Assembly (NCBI GenBank): GCA_050298555.1
Contig: JBNKUL010000034.1
Location: 1-64,000, forward strand
Length of the DNA stretch: 64,000 nucleotides
From: JAPHSX01 sp050298555
GTDB taxonomy: Bacteria; Pseudomonadota; Gammaproteobacteria; Thiohalomonadales; Thiohalomonadaceae
Direction: 5' to 3'
Shown: piece by piece, positions 8,750 through 16,845 of the stretch
Numbering within the stretch: the stretch's first letter is position 1
Layout of the letters: each line of letters begins with the position of its first letter
Notes under the pieces: generated by a model
The model's input: only the letters and a program-made list of their open reading frames with translations
Databases searched by the model: none
Told to the model about the DNA's origin: nothing
Position numbers and translations under genes: made by a program

Positions 8750-9556
8750 CTACAAAACCCTAGCCACCTCAAAATGCATCCCATCCACCCTCTTCTTAAA
8801 GTGCCCTCCCCAGAAGAAGCCGTGCTCATTGGCGATTGCCACCAGCTCACGCACTGATCCCCTGCTCCCTTCGGCGGCGGGGATCTGCCCCAGCCGGTTC
8901 CACTGTACGTTGATGTCGAAGGCGGTGCCGTAGGCGTGGTTGCTGAGGCTGCTCCTGCTGCCGCGGATGAGACGCGGCACGTAGCTGCCGTCGTAGGTGA
9001 GGACCTTCTCCAGAACTCCCGCCTCCTCCCAGGCGGCCCACATCGCCTTGAGTTGTTCCACCCCCTTTTTGTGAAAGCGCATGCGGCCGCTGCTGGGTCT
9101 GCCGTAGACGGGGATCCCCTTGAGCTGGGGGATGGTGACGGTGACGATGTTCTCCCTCTCCCAGCCGTTGGTGATGGTGATCGCCTCGCGGTTGCTGTTG
9201 CTGGGGGTGTGGTCGAACTCGATCCTGCCGAACAGCCTTTCCCGCTGGCTGCCGCTTAGTGCCTTGATGGCGGAACTGCCGGTGAGGATGCGGCTCTCCT
9301 GTGGGGCGAGGGGGTCCTTGAGGCCGGGGTCGAAGCCCAGCAGCATGGCGGTGGCGTAGCTCCTGGGGCCGATGACGCCGTCGGCGATGAGGCCGTTGTT
9401 TTTCTGGAACGCCTTGCTGGCCTTTTCGCTTGCCGGGCCGAAGTCGCCGTCGGCGGCACCCTTGAGCAGGCCGCGGCCGATGAGGAACTGCTGCCAGCGC
9501 TCGACTTCGCCGCCCCTGGCGCCGCGGCGCAGGATCATCGTAATAGGCATGGTCAA
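8750..9556 (-). CDS. Peptidoglycan-binding domain plus M15 peptidase
   Basis: A 268-residue protein. Residues 7-75 form a PG_binding_1 domain (RRGARGGEVERWQQFL, GDFGPASEKASKAFQ). The C-terminal third is an M15-type D-Ala-D-Ala or L-Ala-D-Glu peptidase with the zinc motif SNHAYGTAFDIN and a terminal MHFEV His. This is the layout of many phage endolysins and some cell-wall enzymes. There is no signal peptide, so export would need another route or the protein is lysin-like. No holin, spanin or other phage gene is nearby. It is divergent from cbbQ. Confidence 0.8.
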   Translation of the reverse strand: MTMPITMILRRGARGGEVERWQQFLIGRGLLKGAADGDFGPASEKASKAFQKNNGLIADGVIGPRSYATAMLLGFDPGLKDPLAPQESRILTGSSAIKALSGSQRERLFGRIEFDHTPSNSNREAITITNGWERENIVTVTIPQLKGIPVYGRPSSGRMRFHKKGVEQLKAMWAAWEEAGVLEKVLTYDGSYVPRLIRGSRSSLSNHAYGTAFDINVQWNRLGQIPAAEGSRGSVRELVAIANEHGFFWGGHFKKRVDGMHFEVARVL

Positions 9557-9635
9557 CCTCCCTGTTTATTGACGTGATAAGAGGATTCTGTGGCATTCCC
9601 CGCCTATCATCAAGGCTGGAAACAGGGGATTAAGC

Positions 9636-9651
9636 ATAAGCTTAAGCTTAT
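9636..9651. promoter_or_regulatory. Perfect 16-bp palindrome upstream of cbbQ
   Basis: ATAAGCTTAAGCTTAT is a perfect inverted repeat in the 234-base gap between the divergent M15 peptidase gene and cbbQ, about 140 bases before the cbbQ start. Its position and symmetry fit a dimeric regulator site; a LysR-type site (CbbR-like) is one possibility but nothing proves it. Confidence 0.3.
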
Positions 9652-9790
9652 TCACCTAATCAGAAAGCCTTAGTGTTATTTATGGTAATGGCTGACTATA
9701 TTAAACGGGAATTTTCCGCCACCGCCCCAAAAGTGGGCGGGCGGCGAGGCGAAATAGCAAACCGGGCGCTCGCCCCTTGGAGAGAACAGC

Positions 9791-10597
9791 ATGAGTAACG
9801 ACGTCGAACAGTATCTGATTAAGGATGAGCCCTTCTACCAGGCGCAGGAAGACGAGGTGGCGCTCTACGAGGCGGCCTATGCGTCGCGTCTGCCGGTAAT
9901 GGTGAAGGGGCCGACCGGTTGCGGTAAGTCTCGCTTCATTGAGCACATGGCGTGGAAACTGGGCAAGCCGCTGATCACCGTGGCCTGTAACGAGGACAGG
10001 ACCGCCTCGGACCTGGTGGGCCGCTACCTGCTCGACGCCGAGGGCACCCGCTGGCTCGACGGCCCGCTGACCGTGGCCGCGCGCATGGGCGCTATCTGCT
10101 ACCTCGACGAGGTGGTCGAGGCGCGCCAGGACACCACCGTGGTGATCCACCCGCTGACCGACCACCGCCGCACCCTGCCGCTCGACAAGAAGGGTGAGCT
10201 GGTGGAGGCGCACCCCGACTTCCAGCTGGTGATCTCCTACAACCCCGGTTACCAGTCGCTGATGAAGGACCTCAAGCAGTCGACCAAGCAGCGTTTCGTC
10301 GGCCTCGACTTCGACTATGCCCCTGCCAGTGTGGAGGCGGAGATCGTCGCCAAGGAGGCGGGCATCGACAGCGACACCGCGATGAAGCTGGTGAAGATCG
10401 GCGAGACCGCCCGTAACCTCAAGGGCCACGGCCTGGACGAGGGGATCTCCACCCGCCTGCTGGTCTACGCGGCCAACCTGATGGGCAAGGGCATCGAGCC
10501 GCGCAAGGCGTGCCGCATGGCGCTGGTGCGCCCGATCACCGACGATGCCGATATCCGCGGCACCCTCGATCACGCTATCGATGCGATCTTCGCCTGA
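9791..10597 (+). CDS. cbbQ: CbbQ/NirQ/NorQ-family AAA+ ATPase, RuBisCO activase subunit
   Basis: A 268-residue MoxR-type AAA+ protein with Walker A GPTGCGKS (about residue 39), Walker B ICYLDEVVEA (about residue 97) and the sensor segment VISYNPGYQSL, the standard CbbQ length and pattern. With CbbO it forms a ring complex that uses ATP to pull inhibitory sugar phosphates off RuBisCO. NorQ/NirQ of nitric oxide reductase are close relatives, but the long CbbO-type partner directly downstream argues for CbbQ. SD GGAGAG lies 7 bases upstream of the ATG. No RuBisCO gene is in the window. Confidence 0.88.
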   Translation: MSNDVEQYLIKDEPFYQAQEDEVALYEAAYASRLPVMVKGPTGCGKSRFIEHMAWKLGKPLITVACNEDRTASDLVGRYLLDAEGTRWLDGPLTVAARMGAICYLDEVVEARQDTTVVIHPLTDHRRTLPLDKKGELVEAHPDFQLVISYNPGYQSLMKDLKQSTKQRFVGLDFDYAPASVEAEIVAKEAGIDSDTAMKLVKIGETARNLKGHGLDEGISTRLLVYAANLMGKGIEPRKACRMALVRPITDDADIRGTLDHAIDAIFA

Positions 10598-10644
10598 ATA
10601 CCGGCCAAGCCACCGCTGCCTGATACACCGCTGGAGGTGATGAC

Positions 10645-12909
10645 GTGAGTCTCGACGACGCGGCCCTGCAGGGCTATCGCGAACAACTGAGTTGCGGCTT
10701 TAAGGAGCTCGACGAGTTCTTTCCCCATGTGATGGAGGAGGCCGAGCAGTTGCTTTCGCCGCAGGGGGTGAAGGCCTACCTCGACGGTGCCTCGCTGATC
10801 TGTATGATCGGGCGGGGTGTCGGGCCGGTTCTGACCTACCTGGAAGAGATGCCCCAGGTCGCACACCGACTGGGGGAAGAGACGCTCTCACTGGTCTCCC
10901 AGGCGGTGTGGAAGATGTCCCGTACCCCCAACGGTATGGCGATCCCCCCCTTCCTGCAGACCATCGGTGAGGCCGCTCGCCGGCTGGGTAGTGAGAAATC
11001 CCTCGCCCAGTACGTCGAGCTGGTGCTGGAGATGATGGAGCGCACCGCTTCGTCTATTTACGGTTGGAAGCAGACCTCGCATCCCAGTCCCGGCGCCATC
11101 GACATGCTCGAGCAGATGCCGCTTCTGTTGCGCCAGCTATCTCTGGTTGGCTTGAAGAAGTGGGTGGAATACGGCGTGTTGCACTACAACACGCATCCGG
11201 AGCGGCAGCGTGAATACTTCAGTCTGCAGTCCGCCGACAGCCGTGCCGTATTGCAGCGCGAACGTCATGGCACGCTGTTCATGGATAATGAACGGAAGCT
11301 GGATTTGTATTTGCAGGCACTGTGGAAAGAGAACCCGCGGCTCATGCCTTATTCCGAGGCCTTTGATGAGCGGCATAAACCGCAGCCCTATTACGACGAT
11401 ATCGGCATCCGCCTGCCGGATGTTTTCGATGACAAAAACGGGGTCACGGGTATCGACCGTTATCGCGCGACCTTGGCACACATGGCGGCGCACAAATGCT
11501 GGTCGACGCAACTGATTGCAGACAATTACAGTCCCTTTCAGAGTGCAGCCATAGAACTGCTGGAAGACTGTCGAGTCGAGTACCTCGCCATGCAGCGCTA
11601 TCCTGGACTGCGTCGCCTGTTCAACGGCCTGCATCCACATCCCAAAGAAGATGCCTGTGATCCGCAGAAAGAATCCTGTATCCGCCACCGTCTGGCCATG
11701 CTCTCCTATGCCATTCTGAATCCCGATAGCCACGGCTATAAAAATGAGCACGTCGTGGAGTTCAGCCGTCGTTTCCATGAGGCAATGGCCCAGGGGGAAT
11801 CCTCATTTAAGGAGATGGCTGATCTGGCGGTACTCTTTATCATCCGCAGCCGCGGCCCGGCAGACCAGTCGGCCCACCTCTTTTTCACTGATACCGAGGT
11901 GGACTACCGTGATGACAATCGCCACCTGTGGATATTCATCGATGAAGACGACGAGGGCGAAATTTTCGACTACGAAAAGGAGGTACCGCCGGCAGAGGAG
12001 GAGGTCGATGAAGCCTTGCCGCCGCGCCACTACCACGAGTGGGATTACGTTACCAAGACCTACCGCCCCGACTGGGTCAGCCTCTACGAGAAGCTCCACC
12101 CCTCGGGCGATGCGGGCAAGATCGACCACCTGCTGGCCAAGCACGATGCCCTGGCCAAGCAGCTCAAGCGCATCCTCGATCTCCTCAAGCCGCAGCAGAT
12201 GGTACGCATCCGCTACCAGGAGGATGGCAGCGAGCTCGACCTCGATGTGGCGATACGCTCACTCATCGACTTCAAGGCAGGATCCCAGCCCGACCCGCGC
12301 ATCAACATGAGCCACAAGAACGACGGCCGTGATATCGCGGTGCTGCTGCTGCTGGACCTCTCCGCCTCGCTGGCCGACGTGCCGGAGGGTTGCGATCAAT
12401 CCATTCTGGAGCTGTCGCAGGAGGCGGTGTCGCTGCTGGGGATGGCGATCGAGGGGCTGGGCGACGACTTCGCCATCGCCGGTTTCTCCTCCAACTCCCG
12501 CCACGAGGTCTTCTACCAGCACATCAAGGGCTTCGAGGAGCACTGGGACGATGGGGTGAAGGCGCGCCTTGCGGCGATGGAGGCGGGCTACTCCACCCGT
12601 ATGGGCGGGGCGCTTCGCCACGCCGCCCACTACCTCGGTGCGCGCAAGGCGGAGAAGAAGCTACTGCTGGTGCTGACCGACGGCGAGCCCTCCGATATCG
12701 ATGTCAGCGATCCACAGCTGCTGATCCAGGATGCCCACAAGGCGGTAGGTGAGCTCGACCAGGAGGGGATCTTCACCTACTGCATCAACCTCGACCCGCA
12801 CGCGGACGAGTATGTGCAGGACATCTTCGGCAAGCAGTACACTGTTATCGACAGGGTAGAGCGACTGCCGGAGAAGCTGCCGAAGCTGTTTATGTCGTTG
12901 ACGAAGTAG
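10645..12909 (+). CDS. cbbO: CbbO-type VWA-domain protein, RuBisCO activase partner
   Basis: A 754-residue protein, the usual size of CbbO and longer than NorD. The C-terminal von Willebrand A domain carries the metal-ion site LLDLSASLADV (about residue 570) and LVLTDGEPSDID. The N-terminal part is the conserved all-helical CbbO region, with an acidic linker (EKEVPPAEEEVDEALP). In the CbbQO complex the VWA domain docks on RuBisCO while CbbQ supplies ATP hydrolysis. GTG start with GGAGGTGATG upstream. Bases about 11140-11990 use noticeably different codons from the two ends of the gene, which may reflect recombination. Confidence 0.88.
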   Translation: MSLDDAALQGYREQLSCGFKELDEFFPHVMEEAEQLLSPQGVKAYLDGASLICMIGRGVGPVLTYLEEMPQVAHRLGEETLSLVSQAVWKMSRTPNGMAIPPFLQTIGEAARRLGSEKSLAQYVELVLEMMERTASSIYGWKQTSHPSPGAIDMLEQMPLLLRQLSLVGLKKWVEYGVLHYNTHPERQREYFSLQSADSRAVLQRERHGTLFMDNERKLDLYLQALWKENPRLMPYSEAFDERHKPQPYYDDIGIRLPDVFDDKNGVTGIDRYRATLAHMAAHKCWSTQLIADNYSPFQSAAIELLEDCRVEYLAMQRYPGLRRLFNGLHPHPKEDACDPQKESCIRHRLAMLSYAILNPDSHGYKNEHVVEFSRRFHEAMAQGESSFKEMADLAVLFIIRSRGPADQSAHLFFTDTEVDYRDDNRHLWIFIDEDDEGEIFDYEKEVPPAEEEVDEALPPRHYHEWDYVTKTYRPDWVSLYEKLHPSGDAGKIDHLLAKHDALAKQLKRILDLLKPQQMVRIRYQEDGSELDLDVAIRSLIDFKAGSQPDPRINMSHKNDGRDIAVLLLLDLSASLADVPEGCDQSILELSQEAVSLLGMAIEGLGDDFAIAGFSSNSRHEVFYQHIKGFEEHWDDGVKARLAAMEAGYSTRMGGALRHAAHYLGARKAEKKLLLVLTDGEPSDIDVSDPQLLIQDAHKAVGELDQEGIFTYCINLDPHADEYVQDIFGKQYTVIDRVERLPEKLPKLFMSLTK

Positions 12910-12934
12910 GGCGGCTGACCGGGCAGGCAAAAGA

Positions 12935-12956
12935 AAAGGGGGCTGATGCCCCCTTT
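12935..12956. terminator. Bidirectional rho-independent terminator between cbbO and cheV
   Basis: Nine-base stem AAAGGGGGC/GCCCCCTTT with a TGAT loop, flanked by A-rich and T-rich tracts on opposite sides. It lies between two convergent genes and can serve both. Confidence 0.8.
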
Positions 12957-12978
12957 CTCTTTTCGCTGCGCTCCAGGC

Positions 12979-13932
12979 TTACGCCTGCTTGTCACCCAGG
13001 GCGTCGCGGATCGCCTTGGAGAGCTCCTGCGGGTCGAACTTGGGCACGTAGATATCGGCACCCACGTTCCTGCCGATGGCGACGTTGGCGTCGGCGGAGA
13101 GCGAGGAGTGCATCACCACCGGGATCCCCTGAAAGCGACTGTCGTCCTTAATCTTGCGGGTCAGCACGTAGCCGTCCATGCCCGGCATCTCCACGTCGGT
13201 GAGGATGAGGTCGACCATCTCGTAGACCGGGACATGGCTCGCCTCGGCGCGGGCGGCCAGCTCCTTCAGCTTCTCCCACGCCTCTTCGCCGTTCTTGGCG
13301 CTGATGTGGCGCACGCCCAGCTTGTCCAGGGTGCCGGCGATCTGCTTGCGCGCGACCACCGAGTCGTCGGCGAACAGTACGGTGGCCTGGCGGTCCAGCT
13401 GTTCGATGCCCTCGAACTGGGCCGGGTCCTCGCCCACCCCTTCGGTATCGGCCAGTACCCGCTCCACGTCGATAATCATGGCGATACGGCCGTCTTCCAG
13501 CTCGCTTACCGCGGTGACCAGGCCACCGTGTTGCTGGGCCATCATTGCCGGCGGTACCTTGATATCGCCCCACTCCATACGCATGATCTGCTCTACCGAG
13601 GAGACCATGAAGCCGTGGGTGCTTTTGTTGTACTCGGTAACGATGAGGATATTGAGCGGGTCGTCCGATACCACGCCGCAGAATTGGGCGAGGTTGATGA
13701 TCGGGATCATGTTGCCGCGCAACGAGACCATACCTTCGACGCCAGGCGGCATATTGGGCGCATGGGTCACCTCGGGCATGGTGATAACTTCGCGGATCTT
13801 GAAGACGTTCAGGCCGAAAACCTCTTCCTTGCCGGATTTGGAGTCCTTGCCCAGGCTGAACAGCAGGATTTCAAGACGGTTGGCACCAGCCAGGCGCGTA
13901 CGCTCATCGACGGTTTGGATAATTGACGACAT
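12979..13932 (-). CDS. cheV: Chemotaxis protein CheV (CheW domain plus receiver)
   Basis: A 317-residue protein with an N-terminal CheW-like domain (residues about 15-165, including FGLNVFKIREVITMPEVT and GMVSLRGNMIPIINL) and a C-terminal receiver domain (from about 175) with the acidic pair FADDS, the phospho-acceptor in LTDVEMPGMDGY and the conserved Lys in YVPKF. CheV couples receptors to the CheA kinase and is tuned by phosphorylation. It stands alone here with no other che gene in the immediate region, though a second CheW-like domain occurs in the fusion gene at 24-25.5 kb. It is convergent with cbbO. Confidence 0.92.
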   Translation of the reverse strand: MSSIIQTVDERTRLAGANRLEILLFSLGKDSKSGKEEVFGLNVFKIREVITMPEVTHAPNMPPGVEGMVSLRGNMIPIINLAQFCGVVSDDPLNILIVTEYNKSTHGFMVSSVEQIMRMEWGDIKVPPAMMAQQHGGLVTAVSELEDGRIAMIIDVERVLADTEGVGEDPAQFEGIEQLDRQATVLFADDSVVARKQIAGTLDKLGVRHISAKNGEEAWEKLKELAARAEASHVPVYEMVDLILTDVEMPGMDGYVLTRKIKDDSRFQGIPVVMHSSLSADANVAIGRNVGADIYVPKFDPQELSKAIRDALGDKQA

Positions 13933-14087
13933 TTCAGGCTATCCTATTATGCGTTGTTTCCTGCACATTATTGGTACAGGTAACAAATTATACAAGGATT
14001 TTCACCGCACAGATTTTGCGGTTAGTATCCTAAACGGCCTGCCCCGCAGGCCCCCTACTTCCCCCACAATCAATAGCAGGAGCAGTC

Positions 14088-14477
14088 ATGTACGGTTTTT
14101 CAGTCAAGCTATCGGGTGATTTCGATGAGGTTATCGGCAGGGTCACAGAGGAACTTAAGGGCGAGGGGTTCGGCGTGTTGACCGAGATCGACGTCGCAGC
14201 CACCCTCAAGGCCAAGATCGGTGTAGAGAAGCGCCCCTACAAAATCCTCGGCGCCTGTAACCCCAAACTGGCCAACCAGGCGATCGATGCCGAGCCCGAC
14301 ATCGGCCTGTTGCTGCCCTGCAACGTGGTGGTGCGCCAGGATGAAGATGGCGGTGTCGTCGTCGCCTTCATGGATCCCGCTTCGGTTCTCGGCCTGGTCG
14401 GTCGTGACGAGCTGCAGCAGCTCGGCGGTGAGGTGAGGGCAAAGCTGGAGCGCGTGCGCGACGCCCTGCAGGGCTGA
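14088..14477 (+). CDS. DUF302 family protein
   Basis: A 129-residue cytoplasmic protein that fits DUF302 over its whole length: YGFSVKLSGDFDEVIGRV at the start, GFGVLTEIDVAATLKAKIG, YKILGACNPKLANQAI in the centre and LLLPCNVVVRQ. DUF302 proteins are widespread in sulfur and nitrogen chemotrophs; their biochemical role is unknown. SD GCAGGAGCAG precedes the ATG. A GC-rich hairpin (ggcctgc/gcaggcc, 14036-14052) lies in the leader without a T tract. Confidence 0.85.
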   Translation: MYGFSVKLSGDFDEVIGRVTEELKGEGFGVLTEIDVAATLKAKIGVEKRPYKILGACNPKLANQAIDAEPDIGLLLPCNVVVRQDEDGGVVVAFMDPASVLGLVGRDELQQLGGEVRAKLERVRDALQG

Positions 14478-14524
14478 GCATTGCCCGTTTAAGGTATCGG
14501 TTCATTAGGTAAAGGAGTAGAAAG

Positions 14525-15076
14525 ATGAAGATAGCAAAAGCCTGTGCAACACTACTGCTGACCGCGGCGCTGCCGCTTGCGGCCCAGGCGGAGACCCCGC
14601 CGCCGCCCCGCGGCCCGGCGATGATGGGGCCGGGTGGCGGCATGATGGGTGGCCCGGCCGGGCCCGGCGCTCCACGCCACGGTATGGCACCGCCTATGCA
14701 TCCGGGCATGATGGCCCCGCCTCCCTTTGCCGGCGTGCAGTTCAATGAGGAGCAGCGCAAGACCATCCAGAAGATGATGGCCGAGGAGCGCCAGGCCCAC
14801 CAGCAGCGGGTGCAGAAGATGCAGCAGTTCCAGAACCAGCTGCGTGAGCTCTACAGCGCCGACAAGTGGGACGCCGCCGCCATCACCAAGCTCTATGAGA
14901 AGATGCACGCCGAGCAGCGCCGCACCATCGCCGCGATGGCCGAGGCCCGCAACAGGGTCTACGACATGTTGACCAAGGAGCAGCGCGAGCAGATGAAGCG
15001 GGCCCAGCAGGAGCAGATGCAGCGCCGTCCCATGCCGCCGCAACCGCCCCAGCCGCCGATGCCGCCACAGCGCTAA
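14525..15076 (+). CDS. Periplasmic Spy/CpxP-like helical protein, Met/Pro-rich
   Basis: A 183-residue protein with a signal peptide (cleavage after LAAQA). A low-complexity Gly/Met/Pro region (residues 22-72) is followed by a helical domain rich in Gln, Glu and Arg (EEQRKTIQKMMAEERQAHQQ) ending in LTKEQREQMKRAQQEQ, the LTxxQ pattern of Spy/CpxP-type chaperones and zinc-resistance proteins. A Pro/Gln tail closes it. Family members act in envelope stress or metal binding in the periplasm; the Met-rich stretch could bind copper (inference). It follows the DUF302 gene by 47 bases. Confidence 0.7.
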   Translation: MKIAKACATLLLTAALPLAAQAETPPPPRGPAMMGPGGGMMGGPAGPGAPRHGMAPPMHPGMMAPPPFAGVQFNEEQRKTIQKMMAEERQAHQQRVQKMQQFQNQLRELYSADKWDAAAITKLYEKMHAEQRRTIAAMAEARNRVYDMLTKEQREQMKRAQQEQMQRRPMPPQPPQPPMPPQR

Positions 15077-15093
15077 GCCATTACCACCCCGAC

Positions 15094-15118
15094 AGGGGCG
15101 GCGGTCGCCGCCCCTTTA
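15094..15118 (+). terminator. Rho-independent terminator after the Spy-like gene
   Basis: Ten-base perfect stem AGGGGCGGCG/CGCCGCCCCT with a two-base GT spacer, followed by TTTATCTTTCT. It lies 18 bases after the stop of the Spy-like gene. Confidence 0.7.
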
Positions 15119-15139
15119 TCTTTCTACAAGAGAAATCCC

Positions 15140-16021
15140 ATGTCCGTCGATTCCCCCTTCCTGCTGGAAAATGAAACCGCGTATCAGGCGTGGCGTAGTG
15201 CCAAGCTGGCCGACTACCCCGTTAGCGCCGAGGCGTTGATCGTCGATATCGCCGATCCGGCCAACCTTAGCGACGAGGAGTACCAGGCCCTGCTGCAGCG
15301 CCTGAGCAAGAGCAATATGGCGATCTACCGCAGCCGCCAGGGCAATGACCCGGACAAGGCGCCGCTGGTGAGCATGGCCCGGCGTTTCGGCCTCAGCCAC
15401 CTCGACAGCAACCTGCTGGCCGATGACGACGGCCTCACCTCCATTACGGTCAACCCGGAGGGGGACCACCCGCGCTACATCCCCTATACCGACCGCCCCA
15501 TCAACTGGCACTGCGACGGCTACTACAACACCGGCGAGAACCAGATCCGCGGCATGCTGTTGCACTGCGTGCAGAACGCCGCCGAGGGGGGGGAGAACCA
15601 GCTGCTGGACCACGAGATCGTCTACCTGCAGCTGCGCGACGAGAACCCCGACTACATCCGCGCCCTGATGGCCGATGACGTCATGACCATCCCCCCCGGC
15701 AAGGACGGTGAGGGGGGGGAGCGCGGCGCCTCGGTGGGACCGGTCTTCTCCATCCAGGCCGACGGCACGCTGCACATGCGCTATACGGCGCGAAAGCGCA
15801 ACATCGAATGGAAGGGTGACGAGGCGAGCAGAGCGGCGCTGGCCGCGTTGGAAAAATTGCTGGCCGACAATCCCTATATCATCCGCGCCACGCTGCAGCC
15901 CGGCATGGGGCTGCTCTGTAACAATGTGCTGCACACCCGTGACGGCTTTAAGGACAATCCGGAGGCGCCGCCGCGCCTGCTCTACCGCGCCCGCTACTTC
16001 GACCGCATCAGCGGTACCTGA
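15140..16021 (+). CDS. TauD/TfdA-type Fe(II)/2-oxoglutarate dioxygenase
   Basis: A 293-residue enzyme with the iron-binding HxD in INWHCDGYYN (about residue 125), the distal His in CNNVLHTRDGF (about residue 257) and a following Arg-rich end (RLLYRARYF) that should hold 2-oxoglutarate. This is the TauD/TfdA fold. Known members release sulfite from taurine or hydroxylate other organic acids; the substrate here cannot be read from sequence, and no taurine transporter is adjacent. It is monocistronic: a terminator lies on each side. Confidence 0.78.
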   Translation: MSVDSPFLLENETAYQAWRSAKLADYPVSAEALIVDIADPANLSDEEYQALLQRLSKSNMAIYRSRQGNDPDKAPLVSMARRFGLSHLDSNLLADDDGLTSITVNPEGDHPRYIPYTDRPINWHCDGYYNTGENQIRGMLLHCVQNAAEGGENQLLDHEIVYLQLRDENPDYIRALMADDVMTIPPGKDGEGGERGASVGPVFSIQADGTLHMRYTARKRNIEWKGDEASRAALAALEKLLADNPYIIRATLQPGMGLLCNNVLHTRDGFKDNPEAPPRLLYRARYFDRISGT

Positions 16022-16056
16022 ATTACCCTGCTTGATATCGGTCAAGGCCGGACGAT

Positions 16057-16093
16057 GGGGGAGAGGAAGATAATTCCTCTCCCCCTTTTTTTT
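16057..16093 (+). terminator. Strong rho-independent terminator after the dioxygenase gene
   Basis: Twelve-base perfect stem GGGGGAGAGGAA (16057-16068)/TTCCTCTCCCCC (16074-16085) with a five-base loop and eight T residues. It ends only seven bases before the hemerythrin start, so the downstream operon would need a promoter overlapping it or would depend on read-through. Confidence 0.85.
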
Positions 16094-16100
16094 GGAGTCG

Positions 16101-16556
16101 ATGACGATGACATTCAGCAGCCACATGGGCGGTGACCACCACCACTGCGATGAACTCTTCGCCGCCGCCGAGCAGGCGGTGGAGGCGGAGCAGTGGCCGC
16201 AGGCCGAGAGCGCACACCAGCGCTTCATCGACGCTATGGAGCAACACCTCAAGGCCGAAGAGGAGCTGCTGTTCCCCGCCTTCGAAGAGGCGAGTGGAAA
16301 CAGTATGGGACCGACCGCCGTGATGCGCCACGAACATGAGCAGATGCGGGCGCTGTTCGCCCAAATGGGGCAGGCGCTGGGGGAGCAGGGCGCCGAGGAC
16401 TACCTGGGGGCCTCCGAGACCCTGCTGATCCTGATGCAGCAACACAACGCCAAGGAGGAGCAGATCCTCTATCCCATGTTCGACCGGCTGTTCGCCCCGC
16501 GCGCCGCCGAGATGATGGCGCAGCTCGAAGCGCGTACCGCATCCGGGAGGGGCTGA
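16101..16556 (+). CDS. Hemerythrin HHE-domain protein
   Basis: A 151-residue protein with the diiron ligands spread over a four-helix bundle: HMGGDHHHCDELF at the start, FIDAMEQHLKAEEELLFP, MRHEHEQMRALF and QQHNAKEEQILYPMFD. Hemerythrin-domain proteins bind O2 or NO at a non-haem diiron site. ATG 16101 is preferred over TTG 16092; TTGGAG serves as ribosome site. It is followed at once by a DUF2249 gene and an NnrS-like membrane protein gene, a grouping seen in denitrification and NO-response loci. Confidence 0.85.
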   Translation: MTMTFSSHMGGDHHHCDELFAAAEQAVEAEQWPQAESAHQRFIDAMEQHLKAEEELLFPAFEEASGNSMGPTAVMRHEHEQMRALFAQMGQALGEQGAEDYLGASETLLILMQQHNAKEEQILYPMFDRLFAPRAAEMMAQLEARTASGRG

Positions 16557-16558
16557 CC

Positions 16559-16840
16559 CTGGAGCGGCTCCTCGACGTTAGCGAACTGGAGGCACCGGAA
16601 CCGCTGCTGCGGGCGGTGGAGGCGCTGGAGTCGCTGCCCCGCGGCGACTACCTGCGTTTTTGCCATCGCATGCAGCCCTGCCACCTCTATGCCGTGCTGG
16701 AGAAGAACGGTTTCGCCTGGGATACCCGCCAGGGAGAAGAGGTCGAGTGCGAACTCTTCATCTGGCACCGGGGCGATAAACCCGCCGAAGCAGGAGCACG
16801 GGAGGCCGCCGCTGGGCTGGAGCCCTGGCCCGATGAGTAA
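16559..16840 (+). CDS. DUF2249 domain protein, probable CTG start
   Basis: The frame encodes a DUF2249 domain (LERLLDVSELEAPEPL at the start, LPRGDYLRFCHRMQPCHLY, then VECELFIWHRG), a small fold often joined to or next to hemerythrin domains. The domain begins upstream of the first ordinary start codon in the frame (GTG 16616), which would cut off its first strand. There is no in-frame ATG, GTG or TTG after the last upstream stop. CTG at 16559 has GGAGGGG six bases before it and gives a complete domain of 93 residues, so I place the start there. The alternative is a frameshift fusing it to the hemerythrin protein. Confidence 0.6.
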   Translation: MERLLDVSELEAPEPLLRAVEALESLPRGDYLRFCHRMQPCHLYAVLEKNGFAWDTRQGEEVECELFIWHRGDKPAEAGAREAAAGLEPWPDE

Positions 16841-16845
16841 CACGG

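Noticed and set aside
14036..14052. GC-rich hairpin before the DUF302 gene considered as a terminator
   Set aside because: No T tract follows and the upstream gene (cheV) reads away from it, so there is no transcript to end here.
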